From positions 3,774,861 through 3,838,860 of the forward strand of contig NC_135564.1 of NCBI RefSeq assembly GCF_964340395.1: DNA of 64,000 nt, in the 5' to 3' direction. The stretch comes from Glandiceps talaboti. Its lineage: Eukaryota; Hemichordata; Enteropneusta; Spengelidae. A program made the translations under genes and the position numbers. Shown here piece after piece: positions 12,694-22,229 of this stretch; position 1 is the stretch's first letter; the number at the start of each line of letters is the position of its first letter. The notes below the pieces were generated by a model. The model saw only the letters and a program-made list of their open reading frames with translations. It did no database searches and was not told where the DNA came from.

Positions 12694-12883
12694 TCCGATG
12701 TGGTGAAAGCGTCTAAATGCTTTATATACCTCTATTGCCATCGTTTTGTGTCGTCTGTTTTGGTACTGAGGAATCAAAACCTTGCTGGGAAGGAGGCGAT
12801 CCCTCTGTACCAAAACAAACGACACAAAACGATGGAAATAGAGGTAAATAAAGAATTTAGACGCTTTCACCACATAGGATTTT
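12694..12883. repeat. Near-perfect foldback (inverted repeat, arms ~80 bp, loop ~25 bp)
   Basis: Left arm 12694-12774 and right arm 12799-12883 are reverse complements with only a handful of mismatches (both contain gtggtgaaagcgtctaaat, tacctctatt and ccatcgttttgtgtcg in matching orientation). This explains the mirror-image reading frames there. It is most likely a foldback transposon (MITE) in the 5' UTR intron of the zinc-finger gene. No clear target duplication was seen. Confidence 0.8.
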
Positions 12884-13406
12884 AATCAGATTGGAAAGTG
12901 TTTTACTTGAAGTTGAACTTCCAGTTATACTATAGTGTTTTGCGTGTACTGTTGTGATGATCTGTGATAATGGTATTCAACGGAACAAGTCAATGTTACA
13001 ATGCCAAGATGGGAATATCTTATCTGCAATATTTAAAAAGAATGTATTTACTAACTCCTATTTCTCATGTATTCATCATTATCTTAGAGTAATGTTGAGA
13101 CACATACCATACTTGTTATATCATATACTATAACCTATGTAGATAGCTGTACAAATTTAGCCTCAAAGTGGAAAATGCCCTCAGAAGAGCTAAACATTAA
13201 TTTGTAGAATTCCCAATTGTAAGTATACTCTTTCATGTACACTTGTGCAGATGTACCGAACAGCCTTTGGTGAATTTATTTCAATTAGCACAAATACAAC
13301 ATTGTGGACATGTTAACAAACATTCTCTGAATTATGCCAACAGATCTGCTAAATACAGGGGTGTGATGATTTTTGTGATGTCATTGATTGCAGTGAACCA
13401 GGAAAC

Positions 13407-15620
13407 ATGGAAAAGGTGAAAATCAAAGAAGAAGTCATTACTGAACGTTACAACAGACAGCAACAGGAACAGACACCTGTAGATCTGTCCACATGTACGA
13501 ATGATGGTGACAATGAAAGTGCACTTCTAGGCAATGCAACAATTAATACATTACCAATACATAGCCAGAGTAGGTTGGAAAAGGAAGGTGTAAGAGTTGG
13601 AGGTTCTTGTACGCCCCAACAACAACTTTCCAGTGAAAATGTACCAACTACATATACATGTGGAAAGCAAATGCAACATAAAATAGATACCCAGAACTTT
13701 GTATGTAAAACAGGAAGAATGTCAACGGATGAGAGCGACATTGAAGACCTGCCTCCGGACAAATTACAAAACTATTTTAAAGTAAAAACTGGGAACTCTC
13801 AGCAAGAGGATCAGTGTGCAGGTGATTCAGATACCCCAAGCAGCGAAGTTAAAGATTCAAACACAGCTGATGACAAGAATTGTGACAGACATGGAGAAAC
13901 ACAGTTGTGTACAAATGACAACATTAGCTGTGAATCCACTATCCCAAGTAAAACATTTTCCAGAAAAACTTTTCCATTTAAAGTACGTTTATGCCAAGGG
14001 TATGAGAGTCATGTAAATGAACCTCAAAGTAGTGATCAAAATGTGAACATAGGGAGTCACATAAACAAACATAAAAGCAGGGATGCGCGTGTAGACTTAG
14101 GAAGTCATTTGAATGAGCAAAGCAGTGATCAGAATGTGAACATAGGGAGTCACGTGAATGAGCATAAAAACAAGGACCAGAATACAGACTTAGGGAGTCA
14201 TTTGAATGAGCAAAGCAGTGATCAGAATGTGAACATAGGGAGTCACGTGAATGAGCATAAAAACAAGGACCAGAATACAGACTTGGGGAGTCATTTGAAT
14301 AAGCAAAGCAGTGATCAGAATACAGACTTAGGGAGTCACGTGAATGAGCAAAGCAGTGATCAGAATGTAGACTTAGGGAGTCACATAAACAAACATCAAA
14401 ACAAGGATCAGAAGACAGACTTAGGGAGTCTCATAAGCAAACATAAAAGCAGTGGTCAAAATATAGACTTAGGGAGTCAAGTGAATGAACAAATCTGTGA
14501 TCAGAGTATAGATTTAGGGAGTCGCATAAACAAACATCAAAGCAAGGATAAGAATGTAGACTTAGGGAGTCATGTAAATGAACAAAGTAGTGATCAGACT
14601 GTAGACTTAGGGAGTCACATAAGGGATCACCTGTTTATATGTCAAGAGTGTGACAAAGGTTTCCTGACTAGAATTGGTCTGGAATTTCACATGAGAGAAC
14701 ATACAAGTACAAACATATATACTTACAAAGATAGTGATCAAAAGTTCCACCCTATTGAGGATTTAAAGACAGACATAGGAATTCAAAAAGATGGAACACT
14801 ATTTTTATGTCCAGAGTGTGGTAAAAGTTTTTGTAGTGAAGTGGTGCTGACATCACACATGAAATTCCATTCAAAGGATATATGTGATCAAAGTTTTCAT
14901 AAAAAGGAAAGGAAATTGAAAAAACAGAAAAAAGTGTGTACAGTTGAAGAAACATTTGTATGTGAAGAATGTGGTAAATGTTTTAAAAGTATGAAGACTT
15001 TCAAAGCACATACAATGACACACGTAAAGGATAAACCAATAGTTTGTGAAGAGTGTGGTAAAGTTTTTACCCTGAAAGGTAATCTTACAAAACACATGAA
15101 ACTTCACACAAACGATCGGCCATTTGTATGCACAGAATGTGGTAAAAGTTATACACAGAGAAGTAAGCTCAAGGTACACATGACATCTCACACAAACGAA
15201 AGACCATTTGTATGTATAGAGTGTGGTCAAAGTTTTAACCATAGGTGTCATCTCAATACACACTTAAGAATCCACACAAATGAAAAGCCATTTGTATGTG
15301 ATATATGTAGTAAATGTTTCAACACTAAGGGTAATCTCAAGATGCACACTATGAGCCACACACAAGAGAGACCATTTTCATGTAAAGAATGTGGTAAAGC
15401 TTTCTATACAAATAATGATGTGAAAAAGCATATGAGAAGCCATACTGATGAAAGACCATTTGCATGTAAAGAGTGTGGTAAAAGATTTCATGTGAACCAT
15501 CATTTGATGTGCCACATGAGGATTCATACAAATGAAAGACCGTTTGTGTGTAAAATATGTGACATGGGGTTTCATCAAAGTAGTACTATGAAACGACATG
15601 TAAGGAACCATAATAAGTGA
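13407..15620 (+). CDS. C2H2 zinc-finger protein with ten fingers and a half-finger repeat array (737 aa)
   Basis: Likely nuclear DNA-binding repressor. The start ATG follows a splice acceptor (ends 13393), so the whole protein sits in one exon after an untranslated one. N-terminus: MEKVKIKEEV includes a SUMO-type IKEE, and TPVDLST (about residues 23-29) is a CtBP-binding PxDLS motif. Residues about 208-408 form ~13 repeats of 15-16 aa of type SSDQNVDLGSHINKHK. Residue 409 onwards has ten C2H2 fingers (CX2CX12HX3H); the first two are separated from the rest by degenerate finger-like sequence, and the last eight form a regular array. Linkers are TNERPF/TNEKPF rather than TGEKP. Cysteines and histidines of all ten fingers are intact. 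No KRAB, SCAN or BTB domain is visible. I cannot name an orthologue; it looks like a lineage-specific finger gene. Confidence 0.93.
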   Translation: MEKVKIKEEVITERYNRQQQEQTPVDLSTCTNDGDNESALLGNATINTLPIHSQSRLEKEGVRVGGSCTPQQQLSSENVPTTYTCGKQMQHKIDTQNFVCKTGRMSTDESDIEDLPPDKLQNYFKVKTGNSQQEDQCAGDSDTPSSEVKDSNTADDKNCDRHGETQLCTNDNISCESTIPSKTFSRKTFPFKVRLCQGYESHVNEPQSSDQNVNIGSHINKHKSRDARVDLGSHLNEQSSDQNVNIGSHVNEHKNKDQNTDLGSHLNEQSSDQNVNIGSHVNEHKNKDQNTDLGSHLNKQSSDQNTDLGSHVNEQSSDQNVDLGSHINKHQNKDQKTDLGSLISKHKSSGQNIDLGSQVNEQICDQSIDLGSRINKHQSKDKNVDLGSHVNEQSSDQTVDLGSHIRDHLFICQECDKGFLTRIGLEFHMREHTSTNIYTYKDSDQKFHPIEDLKTDIGIQKDGTLFLCPECGKSFCSEVVLTSHMKFHSKDICDQSFHKKERKLKKQKKVCTVEETFVCEECGKCFKSMKTFKAHTMTHVKDKPIVCEECGKVFTLKGNLTKHMKLHTNDRPFVCTECGKSYTQRSKLKVHMTSHTNERPFVCIECGQSFNHRCHLNTHLRIHTNEKPFVCDICSKCFNTKGNLKMHTMSHTQERPFSCKECGKAFYTNNDVKKHMRSHTDERPFACKECGKRFHVNHHLMCHMRIHTNERPFVCKICDMGFHQSSTMKRHVRNHNK
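14028..14630 (+). repeat. Coding minisatellite (45/48-bp units) inside the zinc-finger gene
   Basis: Thirteen in-frame units of 15 or 16 codons, consensus S-S-D-Q-N-V-D-L-G-S-H-V-N-E-H-K. Units alternate between endings NEQ and NKH(K/Q), suggesting expansion as pairs (about 93 bp). Two pairs near 14110-14290 are almost identical, so the expansion is recent or kept uniform by gene conversion. Confidence 0.9.
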
Positions 15621-17073
15621 AGGAATTGTCTACATAAATGTGTACGTGTCTGGGTTTCCAAAACAAGTAAACCTGTACATTTTAATCTGAAGACTATAGT
15701 TTTCATTTTGTATTGCTGGAAAACAAACCATGAAAATAAGTAGTAAGTAAAGTATCTTCTTGTGCATAAACACAGTTGGTGAGGTTCAGTCATCCGTAAA
15801 GTTAGTATTTAGGAACTAGTTGAAGGCCAGCTGTCAAATGGCAAACTTTTCTAGTTTGACAAATGTCTAAGTGTACAGTTGAAAACTGTTTAGTAGCGAC
15901 TAAAATGTTTTCATGTACATCAACACAATACTCCAAGCTCAGTAATTACCTGAAGAGTGCAGTGTAAAATGGCAAAATTATCTCGTCTGAAATATATTTA
16001 AGTGTACAATATGTCGCAGATACACCATTGTCGTAACTACAGCCTCTTTACAGCACCGTCCAAGAAAAACAATAACCCATCAAGAGGTTGCAAATGCATA
16101 CAAGAAAAAGCTGTAAGCTACTCTAGCTGCTAGACCGTCTGGCAGTTCTATGACCATAGGTGGCATAACACCAAAGGTGCTGTCACTACTGTTATCATCA
16201 GTTTGTGTTCAGCTACCTTCTATGTGCAGATCTAAGGCCCAACTACAAGACTACCTACACAGACAAGGACATTTTTTTTTCTGTGTTACCTATATATAAA
16301 AGCAAACTGAGATAGACACTAACTAAAACTATTGTTGCAATATATTGATATAAGCTGGCAACGGAAGTTGATGTTATTGCACGTACAATACTGAGTGGCG
16401 TCTCTGATAGCAAGTTTTTCTCAAGTGGTGGCTGACTCAACCTCATACAGTGTTTATACTATCTTGATTACAGGGTGATTATATCCACAAACCAAGACAT
16501 CACTATCATCCACTTGTCTAATCTACTAAATGCAACAGTAGTAGTTTTAGTTGAAGTGTCTATCTTAGTTTAATGATACTTTGCCTTCCATAGTATTATG
16601 GAGTGCTCACAACAACAATTTTTCAGTCCATAGTCTGAATATACAAATGAAGAAACATGTAAAAAGATTTATGTTAACAATGATATTGGTAAAGATGTAG
16701 GCATATATCTAACTAGTACACATGACAAACTCCACAAATTATAAAGTCTGTACGTAAAGAGAAAAAGTATATAAGAAAAAAATAGTGTGTAGATCACATT
16801 CTAATTATGACAGGTCTATGTAAAAAATTCAACTTTTTTTCCTTCAAACTATTTGAAATGTTAGATTTTTAAAAATAGATACATGTGTAGTAAATAAACA
16901 CTAGTTATCCAAATATATGTATTTATTTATAGAGAGAAAGTTTACTCATGTTGTCTGTTTGTTGAGTTTTTGCAAAGTGGCTCAATATTTTTACATGTAG
17001 TGGGATTTTGAGCCTTGTCTGTTTCTCTGATGATCAAACCATTTTTACTTTCCGTAAGGGAAGGTTATATATG

Positions 17074-17076
<3 letters not shown>

Positions 17077-17108
<32 letters not shown>

Positions 17109-17174
17109 CATGCATGCATGCGTGCGTGCATGCGTGTATGTGTGTGTGTGCATGTGTGTGTGTGCTTGCTTGCC

Positions 17175-17226
<52 letters not shown>

Positions 17227-17260
17227 TGCGCGCGAGTGCATGTGTGTATGTGAATGTGTG
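17077..17260. repeat. (TG)n/(TGCA)n microsatellite
   Basis: Two long TG runs (about 17077-17105 and 17178-17224) are separated by gcatgcatgcgtgcgtgc-type sequence. The reading frames across it (Cys-Val or His-Thr repeats) are artefacts. Confidence 0.97.
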
Positions 17261-17861
17261 TTTCCTTGCTCACCTCTTACTGTGAGTCTGGCTGGGACAC
17301 ATCTCAAAAAACTACTGCATCAATAATATCATAAAACTTTCTACATATCCTCCTTATAATAATGAATAGGTTTTGGTAAATGAATATTGATTTATAATAA
17401 GTTTGGATTATTTAAAAGATTCTAACCTAACCAACGTAATTAAAAGGTTAGAAATAAGGTGATTTGGTAAGTTTGGTAGAACAGACAAGATGTCATTATT
17501 CTATCAATAATAAAGAGACTAAATAATTATAGTCAGCTGGATTTGGAAAATATTGAATACGAAATTGTCCTTTGCTTCTTCTGATATACTATTAGTCAAT
17601 AAACTGAGAAAGGAAACAACAGAGAAGTTAGTATTATTCCACCAAAATGGAGAGGGACAAAGGAAGAAATATTTAAATTTTACATAACATACTGCTCCCT
17701 GTGCATCCAAATTTCTTTTAAATATTAAAATCGCTTCAGGTGTTATAATAGGCTACTTTCCAAAGCCTAGGCGAAAATAAAAGCACTCTCAAGATTTTTT
17801 TTTTTCAATTCATACTCCCTTTTCATGCTCCTATTTTTTCCATTTTAGTACAGTGTTTTAC

Positions 17862-17897
17862 CATAGACCCTCCACCAACGTTGGTGGACGGTCTATG
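17862..17897. repeat. 36-bp near-perfect palindrome
   Basis: catagaccctccaccaacg followed by ttggtggacggtctatg can fold into an 18-bp stem with no loop and one mismatch pair. It may be a remnant of a foldback element. It lies about 700 bp upstream of the BBS10 start. Confidence 0.85.
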
Positions 17898-18604
17898 ATT
17901 TTACATTTGAACAAATCTTATATATAGCTGTATCTCGTAAATTATCACGTGACCCTCCATATTCATCACCCTCCCATTGTAGGACGCCCTCTATCATGAT
18001 TACATTACTACAGTTCAAAGGTCGTACATGTACTCATACCGTCAAGACAACTGACAAGCAAGACGTTTGCAGTATTAGTAGTAAGTATGGTATCCTTTAG
18101 CTCTCTTAATCAAATTATGTAGTCTACACGTTATTTCTTTGAGTGAAAGAGGCAGCTACTTTGAATTTAGTGGTCTTTCAGAGTTTACGGACTTGGCACA
18201 TGACCTGTCACCTGATTCCTAATCGTGTTGTGAACAGATCGCAATGAAAATCAAGTCAGCATGTATGTATATAAACACTCTCAATACTTTTGTCCATGTC
18301 CTGGGTCCAAATTAACGTCATATTAGTATTAAGTTGTCCCTTTTTCACCGTCTGTACGCAGGACTAGTGTAATTTCAGAATTTCCTATGTACATTATCAG
18401 TTAGCATGGTTAGTCCTGCTTGCGTACAGAGTAAGTCGTCCCTTCATTCTCCTGTGCTGTGAGGGTCATGTCAGTAATCTAGACCGTGCACCGTCTGCAA
18501 GCAGGACTACATATCAGTTTGTTAGCGTTCCTACAAATCACTTCTAATTTTACTCACTTTACCTTTTTCCCCAGATCGTGGTACTGGCCAACGAAGTGTA
18601 TACA

Positions 18605-20377
18605 ATGATGGATAGTGTAAAAGTTGATATCTCCACCTGTGTATCCATTTGTAGAAGTCTGGAAAATATTATCAAGAAATTAGTAGGACCAAATGCATTA
18701 CACACCATGATTAGCACTGCTACTGGAAAGATACTCATTTCTAGTGATGGACTTACAGTATTGAAATCATTACATCTATCTCATCCGATTGGTCGGATGA
18801 TGATAGAGGCTGTGACATCACATCATCAACAGACCGGAAACAACTCTAAATCGTTCATTCTCCTTCTTAGTGAGGCACTAAGACAAATACAACACTTCAC
18901 TGAGAAATCCTCACGATCTGTGTCTCAAAATCAGAGTCTTGATTCCACTCACTGCAGACAAGATTTAATTCGACTCTCCCATGCTTTTCATAAACTACAG
19001 ATGGAAATACTGCCTCAAGAAATCATTGCAAATCTTCTAAAGAACTCAATAATGACAGAAATGAATGAAGATGCTCACCAAGATGTAAACAATATATGCA
19101 AGGCAATTATTGCAACTTCCATGGCTGGGAAACTCAGTTCACAAACTTTGATGATATTCTCAACTCTTGTGTTTGACTTTATATCTAAGAGTGCTGAAAA
19201 CCTGGACGATTTACATGCTAATGTTTTGCATGTGATTGACAACTTTGAACAATTCTGTATTGAAGTAGTTGGCCTGCCAATGTCTGAATCGATGGTTGTG
19301 GATGGGATTCTGATAGAGAGAGAGTTTGCTGTTACTGCAGATAATTTTACTCAACACTGTAATGACCGTTGTAACTTTATTCTTGTGGATTGTGACATTG
19401 CTGAGTACAAACCTGAGGTGGATTCAACATTTAGTATTGAATCACAAAGTCAACTGTATGATGCACTCGAGTTTAAAAGTAAAATAGTAGAATCATTTCT
19501 ACAACAGTGTCAAGCCATGGGTGTTAAATTGATAATTTCAACAAAGCGTTTTTCTGAGATGGCACTTTTTATGAGTAAGAAATTAGGCATCTCAGTGACT
19601 CACATGGTATCAGGAGATACATTATCAGGATTAGTGTCTCTCACTAGTAAACATGTTGTATATGGTCCACAAGAACTTTTAACAAGTGACAATGTTGGTG
19701 TGGCCAAGTTCTGTAAACTATTCAGCTTGGGTTCACATAGATTTATTCATCTAGGGATCCATAACGAAAATGTCCATCAAATGATTGTATGTGGGCCAAT
19801 CCATGGCTTATGCAGGCAGTATTATAGCAGTGTTTTAAATAGTTTGAAATCAATAAGAATGTGGCTACAGTCGGATATGATTCTACAAGACCCTTCATCT
19901 TTTGAAAATTTGACAGCGAAACCAAATCCAGTCATAGGAAAACAGTTGATTGGGATTTGTGTGCCTGGAGGTGGTGCTGCTGAGTTTGTGATTCATACAA
20001 CACTGCAGATGCTAAAAGATTCTGAATCTGATGCTTACCTGAAAGCAGCATATAAGATACTAAGTGAAGCTGTTCTTAGCGTCCCTAGAACTCTTCATGA
20101 GAATTCTAATTTATCAGAGTGTAAACAGAATAGCTTTATCAGTCAGTTGTTAGAAATCAAGTCTATGGGGTGTGTGGACATGTTTACTATGGGAGTGAAT
20201 AGTAGAGATGGTCAACTTAGTGATATGAGAGAGATGTGTATATTGGAGCCTCTAGTTAGTAAATTCATGCTATTAAATGATGTGTTAGCTCTTCTACAAC
20301 AAATTTTGAGGCTAGAGATGATGGTTAGTGTACCTAAATTGAAAATCTGTGAATCAGACTCCCAAACAGAATTCTAA
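18605..20377 (+). CDS. BBS10: BBS10, chaperonin-like Bardet-Biedl protein (590 aa)
   Basis: Group II chaperonin-like protein that in vertebrates works with BBS6 (MKKS), BBS12 and CCT to assemble the ciliary BBSome. The reading frame aligns along its length with human BBS10: HLSHPIGRMM (human HLEHPIARMI), VGLPMSES (VGLPVSDS), GVKLIIS (NVKLLIS), AKFCK…HRFIHLGI (VKFCK…KRYVHLGL), CGPIHGL (CGPVHGL). The start is ATGATG at 18605; the open frame upstream has only non-ATG codons back to the acceptor at 18574, so the exon is the first coding one. Human BBS10 is 723 aa; this copy lacks a ~130-aa low-conservation insert. The ATP motif GDGAKT is GNNSKS here (residues 78-83), while the chaperonin signature GGGAAE is kept near the C-terminus. 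A poly(A) signal, aataaa, lies at 21053-21058. Confidence 0.92.
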   Translation: MMDSVKVDISTCVSICRSLENIIKKLVGPNALHTMISTATGKILISSDGLTVLKSLHLSHPIGRMMIEAVTSHHQQTGNNSKSFILLLSEALRQIQHFTEKSSRSVSQNQSLDSTHCRQDLIRLSHAFHKLQMEILPQEIIANLLKNSIMTEMNEDAHQDVNNICKAIIATSMAGKLSSQTLMIFSTLVFDFISKSAENLDDLHANVLHVIDNFEQFCIEVVGLPMSESMVVDGILIEREFAVTADNFTQHCNDRCNFILVDCDIAEYKPEVDSTFSIESQSQLYDALEFKSKIVESFLQQCQAMGVKLIISTKRFSEMALFMSKKLGISVTHMVSGDTLSGLVSLTSKHVVYGPQELLTSDNVGVAKFCKLFSLGSHRFIHLGIHNENVHQMIVCGPIHGLCRQYYSSVLNSLKSIRMWLQSDMILQDPSSFENLTAKPNPVIGKQLIGICVPGGGAAEFVIHTTLQMLKDSESDAYLKAAYKILSEAVLSVPRTLHENSNLSECKQNSFISQLLEIKSMGCVDMFTMGVNSRDGQLSDMREMCILEPLVSKFMLLNDVLALLQQILRLEMMVSVPKLKICESDSQTEF

Positions 20378-22229
20378 CATGTACTATTTTGGACTGTGAC
20401 ACAGTTATACACATAGGCATAAAAACAACAACAGTTATCTCAGAATAATTATCAAAGTGCAATTTTTCCAGAACCCATTCACAGCTCAGTCAATTCTTGG
20501 ATGATACAATGGACAATGAGCTAGCTTAAACATAACAGTACTGTTGAAGGAAGTCTAAATCAAGAAAAGTTCTTACCCAGATTACAGTCCCTCTAATCAA
20601 GGAGCTATACCCAGATTGAACTCTTAAAGTGACATGTACTGTGTTGCTTTGTGAACCCTAGCCCCTAGGTCCAACAACTTTGTTTCATCTTGTGGAAATG
20701 AATGTTCTTGGGTTTCATAGTTGTGAATGAATATTTCTATTACTACAGCCAAACAATTTTTTAAAAGCACCCAAACTTTTCCCTGATATCTTCAGGGGTG
20801 TGTACTACACAATAGCTTATCATCACAGCTCACCAGAGCCTGGTGAAATGTGTTGGGATGATGTAGCTACTTTTTTCACATCTCGAGTGATTACGCAATG
20901 ACAGCCCACTGTAGTATATCCCTTGCAATGCTAACAAGATGTCAGTGAAACTTTGGGATGCTAAAAATATTTTGACTGCGAGTAGAAATTTTCATTAGTA
21001 CCTAGGTATTATATTGTATGTTTCTGTAATATATTCCAACTGTCGCAGTACTAATAAACATTAAAACATCTCAAACACATGTTGCTTGTTTTGCTTCTTT
21101 TCATACAAAATCACACTTTAATGAAATTAAATAGTAATTAGTTTATTTGACCTGTATCACTTGCTGAGGACTATTTACAGTTACACTAAATACAAAATCA
21201 AACTCTGACCTGAAATCATAGTTTATTTGACCTGTATCAGTTGCTGAGAACTGTTTTACTATTACTCAGGCACTACTTGACCCAAAATGTAAAATGTTAC
21301 CAGTACAATTCCATATGATATGATCCCGATACTACGATGCCCCTTTTCAAATTAACACAAGATAAAATGACTGCCTTATCTTGATATTTTACTGGAAGTT
21401 GGCCATAGTTTTAAAAAAAAAACATTATATTTCATTGTCCTCATATATTTCATCTCTAAGCTCTACACTTCTGGAGTATCACAGTCACACAACCAGTACA
21501 TCATCACATGATACTGGATCACTCTCTTGTTGTACAATCAATAGGCAGAAAATAACTGAAAGTTGGCAAGTCTCATGTATGGCATTGATGTGGTAATTTC
21601 ACCATGTTAAACTTTCAATTGCACACATCAATCTCTTTGTGTTTATGATAATCTTTATTCATTCAAATAAATTCAGAAATCTGTTGACTGGTTGCCACAA
21701 GAGCAGCACCCAAGTGCCCTTGTGTTGAAGAAGGAGGAGGAAGCTGGAGTACCCGGGGAAAACCTGCGTTGTTCAGCAGGGTCAAACTGAGCATCACCCT
21801 TCTTACATACAGACCTGTCGGCCGATGCTTGGCAGGTTTGAATCCATACTGTAGAGAGGTAAGAGGTGTATGAGCTAACCACTTGACCACTAACAACCTA
21901 GTTCTGATATTCATTTCCTGCTGTAAATATGCAACACTTCAGTGGACTTCAAACTGTCAAACGTCTGTAATCAGTGTTCAGTGAAAGTCAGTGTACTAAA
22001 TTTTCATACACAATACACAGTAAAAACTAACTTAGGACTACATTTTTTCATGTCAATTTATACAGAAGCAGTATTTGTGGTGATGGCTCTTCCTGTTGTC
22101 AGACAATACTCAACAGGTCCAAGTATTGTAATAACTTCAGAAAATTTATATATGAATCAAAAGTAACCCCCAATAACAATAAAGGTATAGTGTCCTATAA
22201 GAATATCATTGTAATCAAGTAGCACTTCA
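20378..22229. other. Convergent 3' ends of BBS10 and RP9
   Basis: BBS10 3' UTR runs to about 21080 (aataaa at 21053). A short direct duplication, gtttatttgacctgtatca, occurs at about 21140 and 21222. A SINE occupies about 21660-21905. For RP9 (minus), a possible aataaa reads at 21659-21654, inside the SINE tail. Nothing else recognised. Confidence 0.6.
21660..21905 (-). mobile_element. tRNA-derived SINE
   Basis: On the minus strand a tRNA-like head has an A box tggtcaagtgg (21889-21879) and, 34 nt later, a B-box-like ggattcaaacc (21845-21835). A conserved middle follows, cgcaggttttccccgggt (around 21768-21751), then a cttcctcctccttc tract, and it ends in an AT-rich gaatgaataaag tail. The central motif is of the kind shared by SINEs across many marine animals; I cannot assign the named superfamily with certainty. 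Confidence 0.7.

Larger units (their letters stand above)
10851..13406. other. Intergenic region between TONSL and the zinc-finger gene
   Basis: About 2.5 kb between divergent genes. The TONSL-proximal part (10900-11110) is GC-richer and carries the promoter motifs listed separately. 11265-11285 is a poly-C run. 11290-12170 is AT-rich with nothing recognised. 12330-12411 looks like the zinc-finger gene's promoter and first untranslated exon (possible donor aaaag/gtgggt near 12411). 12412-13390 would be its 5' UTR intron, containing a foldback, and ends with an acceptor gattgcag at 13386-13393 just before the start codon. Confidence 0.6.
15621..18604. other. Intergenic region between the zinc-finger gene and BBS10
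   Basis: The zinc-finger 3' UTR probably ends near an AATAAA at 16893-16898. Beyond it come the TG-rich microsatellite (17077-17260), unique AT-rich sequence, a 36-bp palindrome (17862-17897), and the BBS10 upstream region with an inverted/direct repeat trio (18347-18510). A possible BBS10 first-exon donor is gtaagtatgg at 18082. A clean acceptor (tttttccccag) ends at 18574. No other gene seen. Confidence 0.6.

Noticed and set aside
13448-15793. Several minus-strand frames opposite the zinc-finger gene
   Set aside because: Shadows of the finger array; Phe/Thr/His-rich frames are the antisense of TGEKP-like linkers and fingers.
18578-18604. Open frame upstream of the BBS10 ATG starting at a GTG
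   Set aside because: Only a GTG precedes the ATGATG, and the segment follows a splice acceptor at 18574. It is 5' UTR of the exon, not coding.
18578-20377. Assignment of this gene as MKKS/BBS6
   Set aside because: First thought from the chaperonin-like N-terminus, but segment-by-segment similarity (VGLPMSES, HLSHPIGRMM, CGPIHGL) fits BBS10 clearly better.
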